Part shown: positions 1 through 8,900 of the stretch, piece by piece | Numbering within the stretch: the first letter of the stretch is position 1 | Layout: the number at the start of each line of letters is the position of its first letter | Origin: an uncultured Chitinophagaceae bacterium | Lineage (GTDB): Bacteria; Bacteroidota; Bacteroidia; Chitinophagales; Chitinophagaceae | Assembly (NCBI GenBank): GCA_934502905.1 | Contig: CAKSVK010000050.1 | Coordinates: 1-20,619 of the forward strand | DNA: 20,619 bases | Reading direction: 5' to 3' | Program-made: the position numbers and the translations under genes | The notes under the pieces: generated by a model | Seen by the model: the letters and a program-made list of their open reading frames with translations, nothing else | The model's database searches: none | Told to the model about the DNA's origin: nothing

Positions 1-584
<584 letters not shown>

Positions 585-2345
585 ATGAAAAGAACTTTTT
601 TTTGGGTGCTTACCCTGCTGTTTGCTGACGGGGTACGATCCCAGCAGTTGCCGCCTGTTTTTGACCAGGCTGCTTTAAACGCGTCTCAGCCGGTAGAAGC
701 AGTGACCCGTTATTTGCCGCCGGTAAAAATTCTCTGGCAAACCGAAAATGCGGAACAACATATTAAAAATGCCTCCCGTTTACTGAAACCCGGTAATGGC
801 CAGGCTGACCTGGCTAACCGTGATATGTGTGTGCTGGCCAGCACCTGGGGTGTAAAGCCGGCGTTGCTGCTGGATTTCGGCCGCGAGCTGCATGGAGGGC
901 TGCAGATTGTTACCGGCATGTACCCGGGGGAAAAACCGGTACGTTTAAGGGTACGTTTCGGTGAGTCTGCCAGTGAAGCCATGAGTGAAATAGAACCTAA
1001 GCAAAATGCTACCAACGACCATGCTATGCGGGATATGATCGTGGAAGTGCCCTGGCTGGGTGCCCTGGAGCTGGGTAATACCGGCTTCCGTTTTGTACGT
1101 ATAGATATGCTGGATCCGAATGTGGAATTGCAGCTCAAGGAAGTAAGGGCAAAATTTATATACCGGGACATTCCTTACCTGGGATCATTTAACAGCAGCG
1201 ATGAATTGCTGAACAGGATATGGATGACGGGCGCTTATACCGTTCATCTCAACATGCAGGAATACCTGTGGGACGGCATCAAACGGGACCGCCTGGTATG
1301 GGTGGGCGATATGCATCCCGAAGTGTCTACCATCATGACCGTTTTCGGTAATAACAGCGTGGTTCCGAAAAGTCTTGACCTGTCAAGAGATATCACTCCT
1401 ATTCCCGGCTGGATGAACGGGATCAGCACGTATTCTATGTGGTGGATCATCATCCACCGGGATTGGTACATGCACAACGGCGACCTGGCCTACCTGAAGG
1501 AGCAACGGGGATACCTGCTTCAATTACTGGATTACCTGATGTCCAAAATAGATGCCAACGGCAAAGAAACCCTTGATGGAAACAGGTTCCTGGACTGGCC
1601 ATCGAGCGAAAATCAACAGGGAGTAGACGCCGGCCTGCAGGCTATGATGATATGGGCGTTGAATGCCGGTGCGGATATATGCAGGGTGCTGGGGGAAAAT
1701 ACGGCGGCGGAAAAAAGTAAGGCAGCGGCAGAAAGAATGAAAAAGGTGGTGCCGGATCCCAACCATTCCAAGCAGGGTGCAGCCCTGCTGGCATTGAATG
1801 ATCTGTGGCCGGCAGAAAAGGCAAACAACGAAGTATTAAGTGTTGGCGGCGCTAAAAATTTCTCCACTTTTTATGGTTATTATATGCTGCAGGCCAAAGC
1901 CAGGGCCGGCGATTACCAGGGGGCGCTGGATGCCATCAGGGAATACTGGGGTGCTATGCTTAATTTAGGTGCTACTTCCTTCTGGGAGGATTTTAACCTG
2001 GACTGGCTGCCCAATGCTTCCCGTATTGATGAACTACCCAAACCCGGACAAAAAGATATCCATGGAGATTACGGCGCTTACTGTTATATCGGTTTCCGGC
2101 ATAGCCTGGCGCACGGCTGGGCGTCGGGTCCCACCTCCTGGTTAACAGAGCATGTGCTGGGTATTAAAGTGCTGGCGCCCGGTTGTAAAGTCATACAGGT
2201 GAAACCGAATTTAGGAGACCTGCGTTTTGCGGAAGGTAGTTTTCCCACGCCGCTGGGTATTGTGAAAGTAAAGCATGTGAAAGAAGCCGGTGGCAATATA
2301 AAAACCACCATCGACGCTCCCAAAGGGATTAAGATCGTTCGTTAG
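585..2345 (+). CDS. Secreted alpha-L-rhamnosidase-like glycoside hydrolase (GH78 type)
   Basis: This 586-residue protein probably removes alpha-L-rhamnose or a related sugar from glycans or glycosides in the periplasm or outside the cell. Residues 1-19 look like a signal peptide, with cleavage before Gln20. A beta-sandwich region (about 85-195, FGRELHGGLQ) precedes the (alpha/alpha)6 barrel. The barrel carries the acidic signature D230-GIKRDRLVWVG-D242, which resembles the D..R.ER..W.GD motif of GH78, and W467-E468 (SFWEDF), which matches the catalytic-base region. The C-terminal part (about 510-586, HGWASGPTSWLTEHVLG then IQVKPNLG) resembles the rhamnosidase C-terminal domain. It is shorter than most GH78 enzymes (roughly 700-1000 residues) because N-terminal accessory domains are missing. 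Substrate is not certain, since many proteins of this type are uncharacterised. It stands alone, about 9 kb from the SusCD locus. Confidence 0.8.
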   Translation: MKRTFFWVLTLLFADGVRSQQLPPVFDQAALNASQPVEAVTRYLPPVKILWQTENAEQHIKNASRLLKPGNGQADLANRDMCVLASTWGVKPALLLDFGRELHGGLQIVTGMYPGEKPVRLRVRFGESASEAMSEIEPKQNATNDHAMRDMIVEVPWLGALELGNTGFRFVRIDMLDPNVELQLKEVRAKFIYRDIPYLGSFNSSDELLNRIWMTGAYTVHLNMQEYLWDGIKRDRLVWVGDMHPEVSTIMTVFGNNSVVPKSLDLSRDITPIPGWMNGISTYSMWWIIIHRDWYMHNGDLAYLKEQRGYLLQLLDYLMSKIDANGKETLDGNRFLDWPSSENQQGVDAGLQAMMIWALNAGADICRVLGENTAAEKSKAAAERMKKVVPDPNHSKQGAALLALNDLWPAEKANNEVLSVGGAKNFSTFYGYYMLQAKARAGDYQGALDAIREYWGAMLNLGATSFWEDFNLDWLPNASRIDELPKPGQKDIHGDYGAYCYIGFRHSLAHGWASGPTSWLTEHVLGIKVLAPGCKVIQVKPNLGDLRFAEGSFPTPLGIVKVKHVKEAGGNIKTTIDAPKGIKIVR

Positions 2346-2380
2346 TTTTCCCTGATCTGCGTATCTAAATGCTGATCGCC

Positions 2381-2470
2381 CTCAGAACGTTCGGAGTATG
2401 ATCTTTTACTTAAGATGTTGGTGGAAACACCAACATCGGCAGTCGCCATTGCGGGTGTTTTCACCCGCAA
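2381..2470. repeat. Tandem palindromes, probable REP-like interspersed element
   Basis: Just downstream of the rhamnosidase-like gene are two strong hairpins. The first has a perfect 10-base stem GATGTTGGTG / CACCAACATC around a GAAA tetraloop (2414-2437). The second has a perfect 9-base stem TTGCGGGTG / CACCCGCAA around TTTT (2449-2470). Both share the core GGTG-loop-CACC. A weaker imperfect palindrome, CTCaGAACGTTCgGAG, lies at 2381-2396. Neither hairpin is followed by a T-run on either strand, so they are not typical intrinsic terminators. Paired palindromes of this form resemble REP/BIME-like elements. Confidence 0.55.
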
Positions 2471-2510
2471 CTACACAGAAACGTTAAGGAAACGGCATTG
2501 AATTATGTAT

Positions 2511-2540
2511 AAATAAAAAAGCCCCGGCATAAACCGGGGC
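2511..2540 (-). terminator. Intrinsic terminator of the initiator tRNA gene
   Basis: On the minus strand, directly after the tRNA, a perfect 7-base GC stem GCCCCGG / CCGGGGC with a 6-base loop is followed by TTTTTTATTT. This is a textbook rho-independent terminator. It begins 6 bases after the tRNA 3' end. Confidence 0.88.
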
Positions 2541-2546
2541 TCTTAG

Positions 2547-2618
<72 letters not shown>

Positions 2619-2676
2619 ATATAATAATTTAAATATGGTAAGATCTTTTGCCACCTCTTTATTTGCGATGGGAGTG

Positions 2677-2707
2677 CAAAGGTAACGGTAAGTAATTTAT
2701 CAGCCAA
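2677..2707 (-). promoter_or_regulatory. Promoter of the initiator tRNA gene
   Basis: On the minus strand, TTG (2707-2705) is followed after 20 bases by TACCTTTG (2684-2677). This matches the Bacteroidota TTG / TAnnTTTG promoter well and would give a leader of about 50 bases before the tRNA. Confidence 0.65.
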
Positions 2708-2723
2708 ACAATTTTTGTTGAAT

Positions 2724-2731
2724 TACCTTTG
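2724..2731 (+). promoter_or_regulatory. Minus-7 element of the era promoter
   Basis: TACCTTTG matches the TAnnTTTG consensus and lies 22 bases before the era ATG. No TTG is seen at the proper distance upstream, so only the proximal box is supported. Together with the tRNA minus-7 box it forms a perfect 11-base inverted repeat (TGCAAAGGTAA at 2675-2685, TTACCTTTGCA at 2723-2733). Confidence 0.5.
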
Positions 2732-2753
2732 CAGCGAATTTTTAACAGTTTAC

Positions 2754-3620
2754 ATGAAAGTAGGGTTTGTGAATATTTTTGGTAAGCCAAACGCTGGCAA
2801 AAGCACACTGCTCAACGCATTGATCGGTGAAAAGCTGGCTATTGTATCGCCGAAAGTGCAAACTACCCGTCACAGGATCAAAGGATTTTTAAATACAGAT
2901 GAATACCAGGTCATTTTCTCAGACACCCCCGGCATTATAGAACCCAAATACAAACTGCATGAAAAAATGATGCAATCGGTAAAGAGCGGACTGGAAGATG
3001 CGGACCTGGCTCTGCTGCTGGTGGATGTAAACGATAACCTGGAAGAAGCCGATGCTGTTTTTTCCGGCTTGAAGCTGAAAGTACCTTCTTTTGTAGTGGT
3101 CAATAAAATTGATAAGGTTTCGGCAAAACGACTGGAGGAGGTAACATCTTTTTTCGGGAGCAAAAAATATTGCAAAAAGCTGGTAGCAATATCGGCATTG
3201 AAAGGGTTGCATACGGATGTTTTATTGCAACACATCATTGAAGCTTTACCTGAAGGAGAGCCTTTTTACGACAGCGATGACCTGACCGACATGCCTACCC
3301 GTTTTTTTGTAGGCGAAATGATACGGGAAAGGGTATTTGAGTATTTTGAAGATGAAATCCCTTATCATACGGCTGTAATGGTGACAGAGTTCAAGGAGAA
3401 AACAGGATTGATAAAGATAACAGCAGAAATCATTGTGCATCGGGAGACGCAGAAAGCGATCATCATCGGAGAAAAAGGCAAAATGATCAAACAGATCGGA
3501 ACAAATGCCCGGCAGGAAATCGAAAAATTCCTGGGCAGCAAAGTATTCCTGGAGCTTTTTGTGAAAGTGCGTCCGAAATGGCGCGACAATGACCTGCACT
3601 TAAAAGAATATGGATATTAG
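2754..3620 (+). CDS. era: GTPase Era (ribosome assembly, 16S rRNA binding)
   Basis: Era is an essential GTPase that binds the 3' end of 16S rRNA during 30S maturation. The 288-residue protein has all expected motifs. They are the G1 P-loop GKPNAGKS (residues 10-17), G2 region QTTRHRI, G3 DTPG, G4 NKID and G5 SALKG. A C-terminal KH RNA-binding domain contains the characteristic IIIGEKGKMIKQIG and ends FVKVRPKWRDN. The reading frame can be extended upstream to a TTG at 2715. I chose the ATG at 2754 because Era proteins begin only a few residues before GFVNI.GKPNAGKS, and because the longer form would overlap the TACCTTTG promoter box. Length is normal for the family. It is divergent from the initiator tRNA gene, a neighbourhood of translation functions. 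Confidence 0.96.
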   Translation: MKVGFVNIFGKPNAGKSTLLNALIGEKLAIVSPKVQTTRHRIKGFLNTDEYQVIFSDTPGIIEPKYKLHEKMMQSVKSGLEDADLALLLVDVNDNLEEADAVFSGLKLKVPSFVVVNKIDKVSAKRLEEVTSFFGSKKYCKKLVAISALKGLHTDVLLQHIIEALPEGEPFYDSDDLTDMPTRFFVGEMIRERVFEYFEDEIPYHTAVMVTEFKEKTGLIKITAEIIVHRETQKAIIIGEKGKMIKQIGTNARQEIEKFLGSKVFLELFVKVRPKWRDNDLHLKEYGY

Positions 3621-3805
3621 GATCACAAGCCGTATAAGCAGGTTCCACCCTGTTGCTTGTATCTTGCGGCCTATACCTCCCCGCCACCTCCGAAATTGAG
3701 TATCTCCAATCCGTTATCTGCTCTACCCAATAAAATATTATCTTTCAAATCCTGTTATAAAATAAACAACCCGCCGCGGGTAAAAACATCTAAAATCAAC
3801 GGCAT

Positions 3806-4507
3806 ATGAAACCGATCATACAGATATCTCTTGACCTGACCAATATAGATGAAGCATTGGAAACCGCAGCGCTTGCCATGCGGGCCGGGGTAGACTGGCT
3901 GGAAGCGGGTACCCCGCTGATCCTGGCAGAAGGATTGCATGGTGTAAAAAAGCTGAGGGAAGCATTTCCAAACGTACCTATTGTAGCGGACCTGAAAACA
4001 ATGGACGGGGGCTACCTGGAAGCAGAGATGATGGCGAAAGCCGGCGCTACCCATGTGGTGGTGATGGCAAGGGCACATGAAGAAACCATAAAATGCGTGG
4101 TGCAGGCAGGTAAGGATTTTGGTGCAAAAGTAATGGGAGATAACCTGGGCTGCCCGGATATGGTTGCCGGCGCCAAATGGCTGGAAGACCTGGGTTGTGA
4201 TTATGTTATTCATCATATCGGCTACGATGAGAGAAGAGGTATAGCTGCCCGCGGCGAACGGATGCCCAGCCCGCTGGATCAGCTCAGGGAAGTAGTGGAT
4301 GCCGTGAGCATTCCCGTGCAGGCTGTTGGCGGCCTTACACTGGAGCAGGCCGTAAAATGCCCGGAATATGGCGCACCGTTAGTGGTATTGGGCGCGCCGC
4401 TTACCATAGATGCCGATGCCTTTAAAACAGCCGACGGGGACCTGGAAAGCTCGCTGAGGCTGATATGTGAAAAAGTACATGCATACGGTAATGTTGGAAA
4501 TTTTTAA
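3806..4507 (+). CDS. HUMPS-family decarboxylase/aldolase (3-hexulose-6-phosphate synthase-like)
   Basis: This 233-residue TIM-barrel protein belongs to the OMP-decarboxylase suprafamily branch with hexulose-6-phosphate synthase (HPS) and 3-keto-L-gulonate-6-phosphate decarboxylase (KGPDC). These are Mg2+ enzymes acting through an enediolate intermediate. The metal and catalytic set is visible: D10, E33 (WLEAGTP), and the ADLKTMD motif with D62, K64 and D67, at the numbering of the characterised KGPDC. H136 or H137 precedes GYD. The positions said to separate the two activities look more HPS-like (D112, and an Ala near 197 where KGPDC has an Arg), but this is an alignment by eye. No phosphohexuloisomerase partner or ulaD pathway gene is nearby, so the physiological substrate is open. 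It has no signal peptide. A small hairpin ACCCG-CCG-CGGGT (3769-3781) lies 24 bases before the ATG. Confidence 0.8.
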   Translation: MKPIIQISLDLTNIDEALETAALAMRAGVDWLEAGTPLILAEGLHGVKKLREAFPNVPIVADLKTMDGGYLEAEMMAKAGATHVVVMARAHEETIKCVVQAGKDFGAKVMGDNLGCPDMVAGAKWLEDLGCDYVIHHIGYDERRGIAARGERMPSPLDQLREVVDAVSIPVQAVGGLTLEQAVKCPEYGAPLVVLGAPLTIDADAFKTADGDLESSLRLICEKVHAYGNVGNF

Positions 4508-4592
4508 GTGATGATACAGTGATTCATAAGGGCCCTGCCTGCGCTTTCGGAAAAAATAAATGGATATTGGATTTTATATCTTGCAGGAGGGT

Positions 4593-5717
4593 TTAAGGAG
4601 CAGGTCGTAAACGAACCTGGAAGTTCTCTACAGGTCCGGATACTGTTTCCAGTCTCAGGAATACATCCTGTTGTACGGTATGGTTGGGTTTCAGGGTAAC
4701 CGGCAGTATCAACTGTTTGTTCTTTTTCAAAGTCATTGGAAATTCCGGCAGCCTGACCATGAAATTATCCGCGTTTTTTCCCAGGAGCTCTACCGCGATG
4801 ATCTCTACAGGATCGCCTGTATTGGTAATAATAATATTTTGTGGCGTAGAAGAAACTGTAAAGATGCTGTCGTTGCTGGCTAACAGGGGGGTGTTGGAAG
4901 CAAATTTCAACGGGCGGATATCTATCCTTCTGAAAAAATGTTCTGCACCTTCGCTTTGAAACTGCAGCTTACCACCGGTTGATTGGCGCTTAATGTCTTC
5001 CCGGAAGATATTATAGAGGCGGTTTACCACAAACCCGTTTACAATAAATACGGCATCTGCATGCCGGGCCACCAGCTCGCTGCGGGTCCATTCGCCATGC
5101 GGACTTTCAAAGTTACCGGACCGGTGTACCCGCCATAATTTCTCTCTTTTTAATGGCGCCAATGCATCATATTGTTCTACCTTTTCATTAAGTGGAGAGC
5201 GTCCTTCGCTTACAGGAATCTCCGGTTTACCACCGGATACATCATAGTAGTCGCCGATATTGCTTTCCTCTATCTGGAACTCCGCACTCCGCATCCAGGC
5301 CTTGAAAGCAAAATCAAGGGGTCCTGTACAATGAAACAGCAATCCGGCATCGCGTAAAGCAGTGTCTTTGGGATAATATTTCAATTCACCCCATTTGGTT
5401 TCAAAACGCAAGTGATAATTGTTGTACGATTTTTTAGAGGTGATAGCACCCCATACTTCACCGGTTATTCTTAAAATGCCGTTGTTGATGGTAAAAATAT
5501 GTAACGGGTCTTTATTGAGCCCGATAGGTTCGGAACTGCTACTATCCACATACCCTACCATGTCAGGAGGTCTCAGCCAGGTGTCCCACCCGGTCAGGTC
5601 TTTCCCGTTAAATAGCGGGGTCCATCCTTTTTGTGCGAAAGCAGGAACACTAAAAACAATACAGGTTGTTATAGTGATAATAAGCCGTTGCCATTGCAAA
5701 ATTTTGTTTGCTATCAT
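4593..5717 (-). CDS. Exported DUF1080 (3-keto-disaccharide hydrolase type) protein with C-terminal Ig/ASH-like domain
   Basis: This 374-residue protein has a clear signal peptide (hydrophobic stretch 11-28, AFA before Gln29). Residues 31-270 are a DUF1080 concanavalin-like fold. The domain opens with GWTPLFNGKDLTGW and continues with YHLRFETKWGE, DAGLLFHC, SAEFQIEE and a terminal GGKLQFQSEGAEHFFRRIDIRPL. Some members of this family hydrolyse 3-keto-glycosides made by periplasmic sugar oxidation. Residues about 280-374 form an added beta-rich segment (IIITNTGDPVEIIAVELLG...DNFMV) resembling ASH/choice-of-anchor Ig-like domains, which is not part of the core family. It lies 185 bases downstream of the cytochrome lipoprotein gene in the same direction, so the two may share a transcript. 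The enzymatic role is inferred from the family. Confidence 0.8.
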   Translation of the reverse strand: MIANKILQWQRLIITITTCIVFSVPAFAQKGWTPLFNGKDLTGWDTWLRPPDMVGYVDSSSSEPIGLNKDPLHIFTINNGILRITGEVWGAITSKKSYNNYHLRFETKWGELKYYPKDTALRDAGLLFHCTGPLDFAFKAWMRSAEFQIEESNIGDYYDVSGGKPEIPVSEGRSPLNEKVEQYDALAPLKREKLWRVHRSGNFESPHGEWTRSELVARHADAVFIVNGFVVNRLYNIFREDIKRQSTGGKLQFQSEGAEHFFRRIDIRPLKFASNTPLLASNDSIFTVSSTPQNIIITNTGDPVEIIAVELLGKNADNFMVRLPEFPMTLKKNKQLILPVTLKPNHTVQQDVFLRLETVSGPVENFQVRLRPAP

Positions 5718-5768
5718 AATTCAATTTTATTGCGAGCGTTAAGTCAATTCAATAATACCTGTTCTTTT

Positions 5769-5841
5769 TTCCCGCAGCTCACACAGATAAAGTCTGATTT
5801 TATTAAGCTGGTCCTGCGAAAATCCGCGAGATCTGCGGGAA
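5769..5841. repeat. Imperfect inverted repeat of CGCAG-type units
   Basis: Between the cytochrome lipoprotein gene and the DUF1080 gene, TTCCCGCAG (5769-5777) is mirrored exactly by CTGCGGGAA (5833-5841). The 55 bases between contain degenerate copies of the same word (CACAGAT, AGTCTGATT, CTGCGAAAATCCGCGAGAT). Such repeated CGCAGATT-like blocks seem to recur between genes in Bacteroidota genomes. It may be a dispersed repeat, or it may form a long weak stem in the transcript that separates expression of the two genes. Confidence 0.5.
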
Positions 5842-5902
5842 TTTTATTCGTCATATTTTCAATTGACATAGCACTGGTTTAAATACCTTTTAAAGCGCGG
5901 TG

Positions 5903-8900
5903 TTACATTTTCTGCAGGTAGGCAATCAGGTCAGCCATTTCCTGGTGGTTCAACTGCCGGGAAAAAGACGGCATCAACGAAATATCCAGCGTACTGAAGG
6001 ATTTAATATCCTGGCGGTTGATTGTTCTTTGTACACCCGGTGCGCTCGATATGGTGATGGCTCCCGGGGTTTCACTGCTGATAATGCCCTGGACTTTTTC
6101 ATCATTGTTCAGTGTTACTTCTCTAACGTCGAAGCCTACTGCCAGTGAAAGACCGGGCTCCAGTACATTAGCCATGATATCTTTGGCAAGCCAGCCCTGT
6201 ATGGTACCAAGGTCTGGTCCGAAGGCGGTGCCGTTCTCTCCCCGTATCTGGTGACACAGGGCGCAATTTTTTTCAAATACCACCTGTCCGTTGGCTACAT
6301 CGCCCTGCATGCTCAATGCTTTTTGAAATTCTTTAATGATCTTATCCTGGTCTTTCGCCATAAACAGCTCCCTTGCTTTGTTACGCATAACATCATCTTC
6401 CTCCTGCATCAGTTGCATGCTCCTGAACCAGCCTACGCTGGAAGCCTGTATCTTACCCGCTTCCACAGCTGCCAGTAATTGCTTTTTCCGGTTGGCAGAA
6501 CGCATGAATGTCTGCAGGGCATCTTCCCTGACAGCCGGGGTAATACCCGCCCATTTTTCAATGATGAAACCGGTCACTGTTTCGTCGGGGATAAGGCTGA
6601 GCGTTCTGATAGCCGCCTGTTGTAAAGATGGATGAACCTTCGGATCCACCAGCGCTTTCAGCAAAGCTGCATGTGTTGCAGGATCTTTTATGGAAAGTAT
6701 GTTGACGGCGTCAATTCTTTTTTCATCCGGCAGACCAGTATTGGCAACATTTACTGCGGCCTTCTGAACAGCCTGCTGCAACAAAACTTCATTCGTGATG
6801 CCGGCGGTTTTGATCAGCTCAAAAGCTGATTTCCTCACTTTATCGTCGGGATGATCAAAACATGTTTTCACCAGCAGGGCTTGCGCAATATCATGCAAAC
6901 CAGACTTTTTATTCCTTAACCCTTCTGCCAGTCCTTCCAGTACCGGGGCCTGCCAGGACTGTGCTTTTCCTGATACCACCGCCTGCACCATTGAATCCAG
7001 GTTTACAGAGGGGCCGGTCATGGCGGCCAGGCGTTTCAGTAAGGATCCGTAAGCGGGTTTATCCTGCCGATAATTGCGTATGACCGTACCGATCATCTTT
7101 TCGGGTTGCAGATACCGGGAGGAGAGGGCGGCTACCTGCACCCACTTATCATCCAGGTCGCGGAACAATATTTTTTCACCGGCAGTGGCTGCTTCAGCTG
7201 AGCTGATATCGCCCAATGCACACAACAGTTGAAAGCGTACTCTTGCGTTGGGATCGTTTTGTAAAGCCAGTAATGAAGGAACCAGTTCCGGTGCATCCTT
7301 CAGATGCAGCTCAGCCAGCTGAATGGCATTTTCCCGTACGCCCGGTTCGTTATCTTTTAATCCTTTTTGTATGGTAGCGGAGGATAATGCATTCAGCCCC
7401 TGCAATGTCCATAAGGCGTGGAGCCTTCCTTCGGGGAGGGTCCCTTTTTCCACCAGTTCCTCCAGTTGGGGAACAATGTTTTTGTTGCTGCGGTCAACCA
7501 GCAGCCGCTGCGCATGGATACGCCACCAGCTATTCGCATTATTAAGGTATTGTACCAGAGCTTCCTCACTTTCATCACCCAGCTTCAGGCCTTTTGTCCA
7601 TTCCGGACCGGCTACATCGTTTGTGCTTACCCGGTAGATCCTGCCCATATCAATACCATCATATAATCCGCCTGCTTTCACAGCCTCGTCGCTCATCCAT
7701 TCGGGATGCTCAATAATCCGCCTGTAGTAATCCAGCACATATAAAGCGCCATCCGGACCTATATACAGGTTGACGGGGCGGGACCAGGCGTCGGTAGATG
7801 CCAGGAATTCCTTTCTTTCCCGTCCCACCCGGCTGGCAATAAAAGTAGAGCCGGTATCCCTCAGTTTGTCTGCATGTACCAGGTTGCTGACGGATTCGCA
7901 GATGAATGTTACATTCTTGTCAAAAGGAGCGGGGAATGCACCGCCATTATAAGCCACGATACCGCTGGCGGATGTCATGGTACCCGCCCCGCTGAACATT
8001 TGTCTTTCGGGGTTGGTGGTGATCTGGAAAATTTCTGCTGCATCACCATGATCAGAAATAGGCTGGGTTGCCTGCGACACCATCAATGCCGGGTTTCTTT
8101 CCAGGTAGGAAGAAGCAATACCTTCCGCATAGGCATGATTTTGATTGTCGCCGAAAAAATGGCGTCCCCAGGTATCAAAAGTGTGCCCAAACTGCGCTTT
8201 GGCAGAGGTCTGCTCGATGGTGAAGTTATCCGGACGGAAACGTACGGAACGGCTGCCGGCATCTTTAGGTAACCTGGGACCATCGGGTTGGTGATTGAAA
8301 AATACTTCTTCCCCTTCGTCTCCGAAAATATCCCTATAACCCCTCGTCAGCAAATGACCGCGGTGCGCCAGGTGGATCCAGTTGTCTATACCATATACGG
8401 GGTTGTTTACATTGATATGAGGGTTCGATAAGGAGAAGCCGGTCAGTAATGTATCTCTTATATCCGATATGCCATCTCCGTCTGTATCCTCAAAATATAA
8501 TACATAAGGCGCATCTGTTACGATCACACCTTTTTTCCAGCGCAGAATGCCGTTGGGCAGCACAAGCCTGTCCGCGAATACGATGGATTTATCCATTTTC
8601 CCGTCCCCATCCTCATCGCTCAGCAGCTTTATCTTTCCGTTACCGCTTTTATCCAGCGGGTATCCATGCATCTCCACCACATATAACCTGCCGTATTCGT
8701 CGATCTCCATATCTACCGGATCGGCAACCAGCGGTTCTGCTGCTACCAGCTCCAGTGTAAAGCCGGGTTCCAGCTCAAATGTTTTAACAGCTTCTTCGGG
8801 AGGAAGGGCTCCGTTTTCGTATTTTATTTTTTCAGTGTTACAGGACAGGTATCCTGCAGACATCATTACCAGTCCGGCAAAAAATGCTTTTTTAACAGTA

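Noticed and set aside
2414..2470. Tandem hairpins as a bidirectional terminator or a short CRISPR-like array
   Set aside because: There is no T-run on either strand, and there are only two non-identical palindromes with no spacer/repeat periodicity.
2715..2753. Upstream TTG extension of era
   Set aside because: It would run through the TACCTTTG promoter box and add residues not seen at the start of Era proteins; the ATG at 2754 fits better.
3621..3805. Terminator after era
   Set aside because: ACAAGC / GCTTGT (about 3624-3660) can pair but the stem is interrupted and has no T-run, so it was not called.
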